Assembly: GCF_017744435.1 (NCBI RefSeq)
Contig: NZ_JAGIBG010000015.1
Location: 86,656 to 150,655, forward strand
Source of the DNA: Pseudomonas sp.
Lineage (GTDB): Bacteria; Pseudomonadota; Gammaproteobacteria; Pseudomonadales; Pseudomonadaceae
Direction of reading: 5' to 3'
Length of the DNA: 64,000 bases
Shown: piece after piece, positions 8,494 through 16,435 of the stretch
Layout: each line of letters opens with the position of its first letter
Numbering within the stretch: position 1 is the stretch's first letter
The notes under the pieces: model-generated
Databases searched by the model: none
Seen by the model: only the letters and a program-made list of their open reading frames with translations
Told to the model about the DNA's origin: nothing
Program-made: the position numbers and the translations under genes

Positions 8494-9846
8494 TCAGGTC
8501 ATCTGGATGATGGTCTGCATGATGGTGCTTTCGGTGGAGATGGTCTTGGCGTTCGCCTGGTAGTTGCTCTGCGCCTTGATCAGCTCGACCAGCTCCTGGG
8601 TCAGGTTGACGTTCGAGGCCTCCAGCGCGTTGGATTCGACGCTACCCAGGGTGCCGGTTTTCGGCGAGTCGATGCCCGGAATGCCCGACGAGTAGGTCTC
8701 GGTCCAGCGCGTACCACCAATCTGCTGCAGCCCCTGCTCGTTGGCAAAGCTGGCCAGGGCCACCTGGCCGATGGCGCGAGACTGCTGGTTGCTGAAGCTG
8801 GCGAACATCACGCCGGTGGAGTCGATCGACAGGCTCGACAGGATACCGGTGGCATAGCCGTCCTGGGACTGCGACATACGCGCGGTCTCGGTGTTGTACG
8901 AAGTGGTGCTGTTCATCGACAGACGCATGCCGGCGGTGTTTTCCGCCGAACCGTTGGAGGCCCAGTTGCCCGATGCATCCTTGGCGGCCGGGATCCAGCC
9001 CTTGAGGGTGAAGGTGTTGTTGGTCACATCCCACTGGGCACCTGCCGGGGCACCTGCCGGGATAGTGGCCGGGTCGGTGGCCATGGACGCCACGCTACCG
9101 TCGGAATTGAATGTCATGGACGCTTCCAGCGGCGCAGTGGAAGTCGGATCCATCGGATTGCGCCCATCGATCAGGGTATACATGGTCCACTGGTTCGTAC
9201 CGGTCTTGCGGTAGAACTGCTCCATGGTGTGCTCGTTGCCCTGGCTGTCGTACACCTTGGTCGGGAAGGACTTGGTGTAGGTGGTGTCATCCGCCGGGTC
9301 GAACGCCGGGCCGGCAGGCGTGGCGCTTGGCAGCGGGATGATGGTCGCTTCGGAGTTCAGGTTGATGCCCTGGTCGATCAGGGTGGTGGCCTTCGGTGCG
9401 AGCGACGAGGTATCGATCTTCAGGTCGGTCAGCACGCCGCGCTGGATGTTGCCGTTCGCGTCAGCGGCATAGCCCTGCAGACGCAGGCCGTCCGAGGTGA
9501 CCACATAGTTGTCCTTGCTGTTCTGGAAGGCACCGGCACGAGTGTACACGCGCGCGCCGTTGTCAGAGAGGACGAAGAAGCCCTGGCCCTGGATACCCAT
9601 GTCCAGCACGTTGCCGGTGTTGTTGACGTCACCCTGGCTGAACTGCTGGGAGATCGCCGCCAGGCGCACACCGTTGCCGACCTGGTTCTTGCCCACGCCC
9701 AGACGGTTGGCACCGGCGTAGACGTCGGCGAACTCGGCACGCGACGACTTGAAACCGGTGGTGTTAACGTTGGCAATGTTGTTGCCGGTAACGTCCAGTT
9801 GCTTGTTGGCTGCGTACAGACCGCTAAGGCCGATATTGAAAGACAT
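8494..9846 (-). CDS. flgE: Flagellar hook protein FlgE
   Basis: FlgE polymerises into the hook. The 450-residue product starts MSFNIGLSGLYAANKQLDVTGNNIANVNTTGFKSSRAEF and ends with the conserved VELIKAQSNYQANAKTISTESTIMQTIIQM helix. The region of about residues 150-350 is the variable surface domain. AAGGAG lies eight bases before the ATG. The gene is last in flgBCDE, 27 bases after flgD, the hook cap that guides its assembly. Type III export explains the absence of a signal peptide. Confidence 0.97.
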   Translation of the reverse strand: MSFNIGLSGLYAANKQLDVTGNNIANVNTTGFKSSRAEFADVYAGANRLGVGKNQVGNGVRLAAISQQFSQGDVNNTGNVLDMGIQGQGFFVLSDNGARVYTRAGAFQNSKDNYVVTSDGLRLQGYAADANGNIQRGVLTDLKIDTSSLAPKATTLIDQGINLNSEATIIPLPSATPAGPAFDPADDTTYTKSFPTKVYDSQGNEHTMEQFYRKTGTNQWTMYTLIDGRNPMDPTSTAPLEASMTFNSDGSVASMATDPATIPAGAPAGAQWDVTNNTFTLKGWIPAAKDASGNWASNGSAENTAGMRLSMNSTTSYNTETARMSQSQDGYATGILSSLSIDSTGVMFASFSNQQSRAIGQVALASFANEQGLQQIGGTRWTETYSSGIPGIDSPKTGTLGSVESNALEASNVNLTQELVELIKAQSNYQANAKTISTESTIMQTIIQMT

Positions 9847-9873
9847 GCTGTAGCTCCTTGCGCCGTTCTGGCC

Positions 9874-10581
9874 TTAGATACCGATGGTTTGTACGTCGGA
9901 CAGGGAAACCTTGCCGACCCCGGCGAGGTTGAGCACCATCTCGCCCGTGGTGTTGAAGCTGACACTGGTGACCTTGGCCGGTAGCAGGGTGTTCATCTGC
10001 ACCGACTTGCCGTCCACGGTGGTGGTGGCAGTGAAGGTATAGGTACCCGGGTCGACCTTCTCGCCCTTGTTGTTGGTGCCATCCCAGATGAAGTCGGCAT
10101 AACCGGCTTTCTGCTCACCCAGCTCGATGGTCTTGACGGTATTGCCATCCTTGTCGGTGATGGTGACCTTCGCCTCGCTGATGGACTGAGGCACCACGAA
10201 CTGCGCATTGAAGCTGTCTGCGGTATCGACGATCGCCTTGTCGTTCTGCACGATCACCGAACGACCCACCAGCGAAGATGCCTGCAGCGCTTGCGACGAG
10301 GCCATGGCGCTGGTGATGGCGCTGACCGACTCGTTCAGCGAAGTGATGCCTTCGAGGCTGCTGAACTGCGCCAACTGGGCGACGAACTCGCTGTTGTCCT
10401 GCGGATCCAGCGGGTTCTGGTTCTGCATCTGGGTGACCAGCAACTGCAGGAACGCATCCTTGCCCAGGGTCTGGCCACCGGTCGCGGAGCTGGTCGTGGA
10501 GGTTTTCTTGGTGCTGGAAGTGACACCGGACGCCGCGATGACGTCGTTGAGGTTCACACCGCTGGTGCTATCGACTGCCAT
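9874..10581 (-). CDS. flgD: Flagellar hook-capping protein FlgD
   Basis: FlgD is the transient scaffold that caps the growing hook and directs FlgE addition. The 235-residue product has the conserved N-terminal hook-cap segment (DAFLQLLVTQMQNQNPLDPQ, about residues 42-61) followed by a FlgD Ig-like and tudor-like C-terminal part (GYADFIWDGTNNKGEKVDPGTY). AAGGA precedes the ATG. The gene lies 15 bases after flgC and 27 before flgE. Confidence 0.96.
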   Translation of the reverse strand: MAVDSTSGVNLNDVIAASGVTSSTKKTSTTSSATGGQTLGKDAFLQLLVTQMQNQNPLDPQDNSEFVAQLAQFSSLEGITSLNESVSAITSAMASSQALQASSLVGRSVIVQNDKAIVDTADSFNAQFVVPQSISEAKVTITDKDGNTVKTIELGEQKAGYADFIWDGTNNKGEKVDPGTYTFTATTTVDGKSVQMNTLLPAKVTSVSFNTTGEMVLNLAGVGKVSLSDVQTIGI

Positions 10582-10596
10582 GATCTGGATTCCTTA

Positions 10597-11040
10597 TCAC
10601 TGACCCAGGGTCAGTACTTTCTGCATCATGTTCTTGGCGGTGTTCATCAGCTCGGCGTTGGTCTGGAACGCACGGCTGGCGGAGATCATGTCAGCCATCT
10701 CCTCGACCACGTTGACGTTCGGGTAGTAGACGTAGCCGTCCTTGTTCGCCGCCGGATGATTCGGCTCGTAGCGCGCCTCCAGATTGCTCTGGTCTTCGAC
10801 GATGCCTTTGACCTGCACACCCTGCCCCGCTTCACCCTGGTCCTCGAACAGCGACTGGCTGACGCCGCTTTGCGCGTTCTGGAAGGTGGTGGCGAACACC
10901 GGATGGCGCGCACGGTAGGTCTGGTCGATGCTCGACGACACGGTCTCGGCGTTGGCGATGTTCGAGGCAACGGTGTTGAGGCGGGTGTTCTGCGCGCTCA
11001 TGCCACTGCCGGCAATGTTGAAAACACTGGAAAGAGACAT
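10597..11040 (-). CDS. flgC: Flagellar proximal rod protein FlgC
   Basis: FlgC is a proximal rod protein. The 147-residue product starts MSLSSVFNIAGSGMSAQNTRLNTVASNIANAETV and ends MADMISASRAFQTNAELMNTAKNMMQKVLTLGQ, both standard FlgC ends. GGAGAG precedes the start. The gene begins three bases after flgB, so the two are almost certainly co-translated. Confidence 0.97.
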   Translation of the reverse strand: MSLSSVFNIAGSGMSAQNTRLNTVASNIANAETVSSSIDQTYRARHPVFATTFQNAQSGVSQSLFEDQGEAGQGVQVKGIVEDQSNLEARYEPNHPAANKDGYVYYPNVNVVEEMADMISASRAFQTNAELMNTAKNMMQKVLTLGQ

Positions 11041-11043
11041 GGA

Positions 11044-11451
11044 TTACTCTCCGCGCAGGGCCGAAACCAGCCCTTTGAATTTACTGTTGAGCAAGGTGAA
11101 GCTGGCCTGGAAGCCGATGGCGTTCTCCGTGTAGTTCGATTGCTCGATCTGGGCGTCCACGGTGTTCTGGTCGATCGACGGCTGGGTCGGCACGCGGTAT
11201 TGCAGGGTGTCGTCAGCCATCGCCAGGCCTTCGGCCTCGATGTGGCGGCTGTTGGTGCGATCCATGGCGAAGCGGCCGCTTTGCTGCTTCTGGCTCTCGG
11301 CGGCAAGCACCGAAGAGAAGTCCATGTCACGCGCCTTGTAGTTGGGCGTGTCGGCGTTGGCGATGTTGTTGGCCAGCACTTCGGCGCGCTGGGCGCGGAA
11401 GCCCAGTGCCTTTTCGTGAATGCCAAGCGCCTTGTCGAAACTGATGCTCAT
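11044..11451 (-). CDS. flgB: Flagellar proximal rod protein FlgB
   Basis: FlgB is the first proximal rod subunit. The frame is open well upstream, even through a REP element, but homology starts at the ATG at 11451 (MSISFDKALGIHEKALGFRAQRAEVLANNIANADTPNYKARD), giving 135 residues, the normal FlgB length. A sigma-54 promoter lies 49 bases upstream, so flgB heads the flgBCDE operon. The Shine-Dalgarno is weak (AAGG, about 12 bases before the start). Confidence 0.95.
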   Translation of the reverse strand: MSISFDKALGIHEKALGFRAQRAEVLANNIANADTPNYKARDMDFSSVLAAESQKQQSGRFAMDRTNSRHIEAEGLAMADDTLQYRVPTQPSIDQNTVDAQIEQSNYTENAIGFQASFTLLNSKFKGLVSALRGE

Positions 11452-11499
11452 GTCGGGAAAACCTTCGAAGGTTGGCCGGAATTTCGTTGAGCAAGGTAT

Positions 11500-11516
11500 A
11501 GCAAGGGCTGTGCCAC
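11500..11516 (-). promoter_or_regulatory. Sigma-54 promoter of flgBCDE
   Basis: On the minus strand the site reads GTGGCACAGCCCTTGCT. It differs from the RpoN consensus only at the first base and at one position after CAC. GG and GC are 10 bases apart. It lies 49 bases upstream of flgB, fitting class III control by FleR/RpoN as known in Pseudomonas. Confidence 0.87.
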
Positions 11517-11670
11517 ATTTCCGAAAGCCCGGAAATGCTGGGGTGTAGCACTGACGATTGATGGCGCGATGCCAGAAAAGCGGCAAAGTGCTTCCGCCTG
11601 GCGAAACGAAAGCGGCAATTGCCGGGCGGCAAAAGCGGCAAAACAAAAAATTGACGTCATTTCTCTTCTG

Positions 11671-11780
11671 CCTGTCCTGGCCTCTTCGCGGGTAAACCCG
11701 CTCCCACAGGGTGCGCACCGCCTTCAAAAGCTGTGCAGTAACTGTGGGAGCGGGTTTACCCGCGAAGAGGCCGGTACAGG
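11671..11780. repeat. Pair of inverted REP elements
   Basis: Two copies of the roughly 34-base P. putida REP palindrome lie head to head. The first, at about 11678-11710, has core CGCGGGTAAACCCG followed by CTCCCACAGG. The second, inverted, is at about 11742-11774. They lie between the end of cheR and the flgB promoter. The same element recurs near 16.3 kb and 19.4 kb. Such paired REPs are usually non-coding and can form large cruciforms or mRNA hairpins. Confidence 0.92.
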
Positions 11781-11821
11781 CAAATAAAAAGGCCGGCAAC
11801 TTGCGTTGCCGGCCCTCTCGC

Positions 11822-12649
11822 TTACTTCGCCTGGTAGATGATCCCCGGGCTGCACTGGACCATCTGGTAGTGGTCCGGCAACCCGTTCAGCGCTTCCGAG
11901 GCGCCGAGGAACAGGTAGCCCCCAGGCTTCAGGGTGCTGTGGATACGCATCAGGATGTCCTTCTTCACCTGCGCCGAGAAGTAGATCAGCACATTGCGGC
12001 AGAACACGATGTCGAACTTGCCCAGGCTCGCATAGCTGTCGAGCAGGTTGAACGAACGGAACTCGACGCGACTGCGGATGGCCGGCTTGACCGCCCAGCG
12101 CCCCGGCGCCTTGGTGTCGAAGTAACGCTGCAGACGCTCCTGGGACAGGCCACGGGCAATCGCCAGGCTGTCGTACTCTCCGGTCTTGCAGTTGGTCAGC
12201 ATCGAGCCGGACAGGTCGGTGGCAACGATCTGCGCCCCCATTTTCAACTGGCCCAGGTTGCTGCGCTCGAACTCGTCGATGGCCATCGAGATCGAGTAAG
12301 GCTCCTGACCCGACGAGCAGGCCGCCGACCACATGCGCAGGCGCTGCCCGGGGTTGTTCCTGACGAACTCGGGAATGACCTTGTTCTTCAGCACTTCGAA
12401 CGGGTAGGTATCGCGAAACCACAGGGTTTCGTTGGTGGTCATCGCATCCACCACCTGCTCGCGCAAACCGCCCCGCGGCTGGGTCTGGATGCGCTGCACC
12501 AGTTCGCCCAGGCTCTTGATGCCCTGCTGCTCCATCAGCTTGTTGAGACGGCTGGAAACCAGGTACTGCTTATTCTCGCCCAGCAGGATGCCACAGGCTT
12601 TCTCCAGGAAGACCCTGAACTGTTCGAACTCCAAATTACCCGTAGACAC
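11822..12649 (-). CDS. cheR: Chemotaxis protein methyltransferase CheR
   Basis: CheR methylates glutamates on chemoreceptors using S-adenosylmethionine, which drives adaptation. The 275-residue product has the all-alpha N-terminal CheR domain (about 1-75) and a C-terminal SAM-dependent domain with MTTNETLWFRD and the SAM-binding MWSAACSSGQEPYSI. The start is GTG at 12649, chosen because GAGGCGG stands seven bases before it and no ATG lies nearby. The gene is 51 bases downstream of cheV, so a cheV-cheR operon is likely. It lacks the receptor-binding TPR or extra domains of larger CheR homologues. Confidence 0.94.
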   Translation of the reverse strand: MSTGNLEFEQFRVFLEKACGILLGENKQYLVSSRLNKLMEQQGIKSLGELVQRIQTQPRGGLREQVVDAMTTNETLWFRDTYPFEVLKNKVIPEFVRNNPGQRLRMWSAACSSGQEPYSISMAIDEFERSNLGQLKMGAQIVATDLSGSMLTNCKTGEYDSLAIARGLSQERLQRYFDTKAPGRWAVKPAIRSRVEFRSFNLLDSYASLGKFDIVFCRNVLIYFSAQVKKDILMRIHSTLKPGGYLFLGASEALNGLPDHYQMVQCSPGIIYQAK

Positions 12650-12700
12650 TACTGCCGCCTCTTTTCAATCACTGGTGCCGGGAGCATGCCCCCGGCTGCT

Positions 12701-13630
12701 TCAATGCGTTGCCTTGATCCGGTCGACCACGCGCTGGGCCAGGTCGTCCGGTTTGAACTTGGCCAGGAAATCATCAGCCCCGACCTTCTTGACCATCGCC
12801 TGGTTGAACACTCCGGACAACGAAGTATGCAGGCAGATGTGCAATTTTTGCATACGTGGGTCGCTGCGGATCTCTGCAGTAAGCGTATAGCCGTCCATTT
12901 CCGGCATTTCAATGTCGGAGATCATCATCAGGAACTCTTCTTCCGGCTTCTTGCCCTCATCGACCAGCTTGCGCAGGTAGTCCAGGGCCTGTCGGCCATC
13001 GTTGAGCGCCACCACCTCCACACCCACCGTCTGCAGGCAGCGGCTGACCTGCTTGCGTGCCACCGACGAATCGTCGACGGTCAGCACCCGCAGCAGCGTG
13101 GCCTTGTCCTGCACCTCGGCATCGACCACACCGGCAGACACCGACTCGGACGACGGCGCCACTTCGGCCAGCACCTTCTCCACGTCGATGATCTCGACCA
13201 TGCGGTTGTCGACCCGGGTGACGGCGGTCAGATAGTGGTCGCGACCCGTGCCCTTGGGTGGCGGATGAATCTCTTCCCAGTTCATGTTGACGATGCGCTC
13301 GACCGAGTGCACCAGGAAGCCCTGGGTCTTGGTGTTGTACTCGGTGATGATCACGAAGCTGTTGCGCGTGTCTTCCTGCAACCCCGGCAGGCCGGTCGCC
13401 ATCGACAGGTCGAGGATCGGGATGGTCGCCCCGCGAATGTTGGCCACGCCTCGCACCACCGGGTGCGACTTGGGCAGCACGGTCAGCTCCGGGCACTGCA
13501 GCACTTCGCGAACCTTGAACACGTTGATGCCGTAAAGCTGCGCTCCGTTCAGACGGAACAGCAGCAACTCCAGGCGATTCTGCCCGACCAGCTGCGTGCG
13601 CTGGTTGACTGAATCCATTACCCCCGCCAT
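12701..13630 (-). CDS. cheV: Chemotaxis coupling/response-regulator protein CheV
   Basis: CheV couples receptors to CheA and carries its own receiver domain, thought to tune adaptation or buffer phosphate. The 309-residue product has an N-terminal CheW-like domain (about 15-165) and a C-terminal receiver domain (about 180-305). In the receiver Asp186-Asp187 form the acidic pocket and Asp239 in MMISDIEMPEMDG is the phosphoacceptor. AAGGAG lies six bases before the ATG at 13630. The gene is divergent from flgA with only 84 bases between the start codons. Confidence 0.95.
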   Translation of the reverse strand: MAGVMDSVNQRTQLVGQNRLELLLFRLNGAQLYGINVFKVREVLQCPELTVLPKSHPVVRGVANIRGATIPILDLSMATGLPGLQEDTRNSFVIITEYNTKTQGFLVHSVERIVNMNWEEIHPPPKGTGRDHYLTAVTRVDNRMVEIIDVEKVLAEVAPSSESVSAGVVDAEVQDKATLLRVLTVDDSSVARKQVSRCLQTVGVEVVALNDGRQALDYLRKLVDEGKKPEEEFLMMISDIEMPEMDGYTLTAEIRSDPRMQKLHICLHTSLSGVFNQAMVKKVGADDFLAKFKPDDLAQRVVDRIKATH

Positions 13631-13676
13631 GCCTGACTCCTTATGCGTTCTGCCTTTTTGGTGCTACGTGGTCACC

Positions 13677-13703
13677 AAGTCGGCACGGGCTTTGCTTTTT
13701 TGA
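13677..13703 (-). promoter_or_regulatory. Candidate sigma-28 (FliA) promoter of cheV-cheR
   Basis: On the minus strand TCAA, a 15-base spacer and GCCGACTT resemble the FliA consensus TAAA-N15-GCCGATAA (one mismatch in -35, three at the end of -10). It would start transcription about 40 bases before cheV. It overlaps the flgA sigma-54 promoter on the other strand. Confidence 0.4.
13680..13696 (+). promoter_or_regulatory. Sigma-54 promoter of flgA
   Basis: TCGGCACGGGCTTTGCT matches the RpoN consensus at every conserved position except the second base, with 10 bases between GG and GC. The predicted start point, about 12 bases after the GC, falls near 13707, only a few bases before the first candidate flgA start codon. 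Confidence 0.8.
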
Positions 13704-13714
13704 GCGCCATGTAC

Positions 13715-14461
13715 ATGAAAACGACAAATTTCCGACGACTGACGCACCTGCTGAGCAGCACGCTCGCCATGCTGTGCCTGCTGGCACCTGGCGTTCGCAC
13801 GCTGGCGGACGCGGTTACCTTGCCTGAACAGCTTATCGGTGTCACCCAAGGGTTTCTTGAATTCAGCGTCGAGGACTACCTGGCCACCACCCAGACGCCC
13901 GGACGCTACGAAATCCAGGTCAACCCGCTCGATCCGCGCCTGCGCATGCCGCTGTGCAGCCAGCAACTGGACGCCTCGCTGGAAAGCCCGGCGCAACCGC
14001 TGGGCCGGGTGACCGTCAAGGTTCGCTGCGATGGCAGCGCGCCCTGGACCATTTTCGTGCCGGCGACGGTGAAGCTGTTCCGCGACGTGGTGGTGGTGAC
14101 CCGGCCGCTCAAGCGCGACAACGTGATCGGCGAAAATGACGTGGCCCTGCGCGAGCGCGACGTCGGCACGCTGACCCAGGGCTTCCTCACCGACCTCGAC
14201 CAGGCAGTGGGCATGAAGATGGTGCGACCGACGGTGCTCGACCAGGTGCTGACGGCGCAGCACCTGGAGCAAGCCGAAGTGGTAAGCAAGGGCGACCATG
14301 TGGTGATCACCGCGCGCAGCGGCCCCTTGAGCGTGCGCATGCCTGGCGAAGCCTTGGCCAAGGGTGGCCAGGGCGAACAGATCCGCGTGCGCAACCTCAA
14401 TTCGCAGCGGGTGGTGAAAGCCCGGGTCACCGGCCCCGGCCAGGTCGAGGTCGCCATGTAG
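13715..14461 (+). CDS. flgA: Flagellar P-ring assembly chaperone FlgA
   Basis: FlgA is a periplasmic chaperone needed for P-ring (FlgI) assembly. The frame is open from 13643, but a sigma-54 promoter lies inside that extension, so the start must be downstream. The ATG at 13715 gives a good Sec signal peptide (MKTTNFRRLTHLLSSTLAML, then LLAPGVRTLADA) and 248 residues. An ATG at 13709 is possible. The C-terminal SAF-like and FlgA region is visible (VVVTRPLKRDNVIGENDVALRERDV, and the end GEQIRVRNLNSQRVVKARVTGPGQVEV). It is divergent from cheV. The 5' leader would be unusually short. Confidence 0.92.
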   Translation: MKTTNFRRLTHLLSSTLAMLCLLAPGVRTLADAVTLPEQLIGVTQGFLEFSVEDYLATTQTPGRYEIQVNPLDPRLRMPLCSQQLDASLESPAQPLGRVTVKVRCDGSAPWTIFVPATVKLFRDVVVVTRPLKRDNVIGENDVALRERDVGTLTQGFLTDLDQAVGMKMVRPTVLDQVLTAQHLEQAEVVSKGDHVVITARSGPLSVRMPGEALAKGGQGEQIRVRNLNSQRVVKARVTGPGQVEVAM

Positions 14462-14548
14462 ATTACGCTGGCGGTGTGCAACTGCTTTTCCTAAACTGTG
14501 CGGAAACGGGTTCGCGAGCTTGCTGACAGGCGGCTAAGCATTTGTGCC

Positions 14549-14575
14549 TAAAGTTTCTTTCGGGTTGGCCGAAAA
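14549..14575 (+). promoter_or_regulatory. Sigma-28 (FliA) promoter of flgMN
   Basis: TAAA, exactly 15 bases, then GCCGAAAA: only one base differs from the consensus TAAA-N15-GCCGATAA. It lies 36 bases before the flgM ATG. This fits FliA-dependent expression of its own anti-sigma factor. Confidence 0.88.
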
Positions 14576-14611
14576 CAAGGCAAGCGTCCAAATACCCAGA
14601 GGTTTCTGATC

Positions 14612-14926
14612 ATGGTCATCGACTTCAGTCGTTTGAATAACTCTCCGTCCATCACGGGCGGCGTTCGTGGCAACGCCACGTCCGGTAACGCCGAGAAAAC
14701 CGGCGAAACCCAAGAAGCGCCGAAAAGCGCCAGCGCCAGCGGAGAAGCGGTACACCTCAGCCAAGAGGCCCAGCAGTTGCAAAAGGTCAGCGACAAGCTG
14801 CGCGACCAGCCCGTCGTCAACAGTGCCCGCGTGGCCCAGTTGAAGCAGGCGATCGCAGACGGCAGCTACCAGGTCGATGCCGGCCGGGTCGCCAGCAAAC
14901 TGCTCGATTTCGAAGCCCAGCGCTGA
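14612..14926 (+). CDS. flgM: Anti-sigma-28 factor FlgM
   Basis: FlgM binds FliA (sigma-28) and holds back late flagellar genes until it is exported through the finished hook. The 104-residue product has the usual disordered, Ser/Gly/Ala-rich N-terminal half and a C-terminal FliA-binding part ending [33 protein letters not shown], the FlgM family hallmark. AGAGG stands before the ATG, and a sigma-28 promoter lies 36 bases upstream. flgN follows after 50 bases. Confidence 0.95.
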   Translation: MVIDFSRLNNSPSITGGVRGNATSGNAEKTGETQEAPKSASASGEAVHLSQEAQQLQKVSDKLRDQPVVNSARVAQLKQAIADGSYQVDAGRVASKLLDFEAQR

Positions 14927-14976
14927 CCGTTCGGCGCGCTGACTTCACGGACGCTATGTAAAGCCAAGAGTTAGCC

Positions 14977-15444
14977 ATGCACGACATCACTTTGCTGCAA
15001 CTGATCGAAGACGACATCGCCCCGACCCAGGAACTGCTCGACCTGCTCCAGCAGGAGTCGGTAGCCCTGCACAGTCGCGACATGGCGCCGCTGGAGGGCA
15101 TCCTGGCCCGCAAGCAGTCGCTGATCGTCCTGCTCGAGCAGCAAGGCATGCGCCGCAACACCCTGCTTACCAGCCTTGGCCTGAGCGCCAACCGCGCCGG
15201 GGTGCAGGCATTGGCGGCGCAGTCGGACAACGGCGAGCTGATCCTGCAGCAGCTGGATGTGCTGAACCAGTTGATGAATGACTGCCAGAAGGTCAACGAG
15301 ACCAATGGCCGGATCATCCAGGTACAACAACACGTTACGGCCAACCAGATCAGAATCCTCCAGGGCGGCGAAGCACCGTCGCTCTATGACAGCCGTGGCA
15401 CCACTTCACCACTTGCCAAGCCCCGGGCGCTCAGCCAAGTGTGA
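14977..15444 (+). CDS. flgN: Flagellar export chaperone FlgN
   Basis: FlgN is the cytoplasmic chaperone for the hook-junction proteins FlgK and FlgL, both encoded in this window. The 155-residue product is predicted mostly helical, with a start rich in acidic residues (MHDITLLQLIEDDIAPTQELLDLLQQE) and the family pattern LVxLLExQGxRRxxLLxSLGL. The C-terminal tail (about 135-155) looks disordered. It lies directly after flgM, as in other pseudomonads, and shares its sigma-28 promoter. Confidence 0.92.
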   Translation: MHDITLLQLIEDDIAPTQELLDLLQQESVALHSRDMAPLEGILARKQSLIVLLEQQGMRRNTLLTSLGLSANRAGVQALAAQSDNGELILQQLDVLNQLMNDCQKVNETNGRIIQVQQHVTANQIRILQGGEAPSLYDSRGTTSPLAKPRALSQV

Positions 15445-15524
15445 TTACTTCTATCAAGGCACGGAACATACTGGCAAAATGCCGTTACTTGCGTGTGTCG
15501 TTTTTGCCTGGAGATTGAAAACCC

Positions 15525-16268
15525 GTGTTCAATGAAGCCGATGCCCCGCAACCGCCGAAGGTGCTGAACACGCCCTTGGAGATCGCGGCCAACCTGCGCC
15601 AGCTACAAGAGAGCCATGATCCGCTGATCATCACCTTCCATGAGCGCAGCCAGCGGTTCCAGAGCTACGTGGTACACGTGGACCGTGACAGCAACACCCT
15701 GGCGCTGGACGAAATGATCCCGCGCGACGGCGAAAAATTCATCGAGAACGGCGAACCGTTCCGCGTCGAAGGCTTCCACGACGGCGTGCGCATCGCCTGG
15801 GAATGCAATCACGAACTGAAGATCAGCGAAGTCGACGGCCACCGCTGCTACCGTGGCGCGATGCCCGAAGAAATGACCTACCACCAGCGCCGCAATGCCT
15901 TCCGCGCCGCGCTGAAGTTGTCGCAACTGGTCGACATCATTCTCGACGGCAGCTACCTCAAGGGTAATGGTGCCCTGCGCGGCAAGCTGCTGGACATCTC
16001 TGCCACCGGCTGCAAGCTGCGCTTCGAAGGTAACGTCGAGGACCGGCTGCAACTGGGCCAGGTGTACGAGCGCTTCAAGGCCAGCAACCCGCTTGGCCTG
16101 GTGGACACCATGGTCGAGCTGCGCCACCTGCACTATGAAGAGCGGATCAACACCACCTTCGCCGGCGTGCGTTTCCACAACCTCAGCGGCCAGTCGCAGC
16201 GCAAGATCGAAAGCTTTGTGTACCAGCTGCAGCGTGAAGCGCGGCGGTTCGACAAGGACGACTACTGA
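15525..16268 (+). CDS. flgZ: c-di-GMP-binding flagellar brake protein FlgZ (YcgR family)
   Basis: FlgZ/YcgR binds cyclic di-GMP and slows or redirects the flagellar motor. The 247-residue product has an N-terminal YcgR domain (about 12-115) and a C-terminal PilZ domain (about 118-240). Both c-di-GMP motifs are intact: R123-xxx-R127 in QRRNAFR and D157-x-S-xx-G162 in LDISATG. The start is GTG at 15525 with GGAG upstream; no good ATG exists. It is 80 bases after flgN and probably cotranscribed with flgMN, as reported for other Pseudomonas. A strong terminator follows. Confidence 0.93.
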   Translation: MFNEADAPQPPKVLNTPLEIAANLRQLQESHDPLIITFHERSQRFQSYVVHVDRDSNTLALDEMIPRDGEKFIENGEPFRVEGFHDGVRIAWECNHELKISEVDGHRCYRGAMPEEMTYHQRRNAFRAALKLSQLVDIILDGSYLKGNGALRGKLLDISATGCKLRFEGNVEDRLQLGQVYERFKASNPLGLVDTMVELRHLHYEERINTTFAGVRFHNLSGQSQRKIESFVYQLQREARRFDKDDY

Positions 16269-16284
16269 GTCGACTGCACAAACT

Positions 16285-16313
16285 AAAACGCCACCCATCG
16301 GGTGGCGTTTTTG
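16285..16313 (+). terminator. Rho-independent terminator after flgZ
   Basis: An 11-bp stem, AAACGCCACCC / GGGTGGCGTTT, with loop ATC and a following T-run, placed 17 bases after the flgZ stop. It ends the flgMN-flgZ transcript. Confidence 0.9.
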
Positions 16314-16327
16314 CTTGTGTGTTTGCA

Positions 16328-16435
16328 GGACCGGCCTCTTCGCGGGTAAACCCGCTCCCACAGGGTTATCTATGGTGTCAGAATCTGTGCAGTACCTGTG
16401 GGAGCGGGTTTACCCGCGAAGAGGCCAGCACAGGT
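16328..16435. repeat. Pair of inverted REP elements
   Basis: Two inverted REP copies (about 16330-16363 and 16395-16428), each with core CGCGGGTAAACCCG and CTCCCACAGG. They sit between the convergent ends of flgZ and the MFS gene. They are essentially identical to the pair near 11.7 kb. Confidence 0.92.

Noticed and set aside
15445..15524. Separate promoter for flgZ
   Set aside because: AAGGCACGG resembles part of a sigma-54 -24 element, but no matching -12 element follows at the right spacing.
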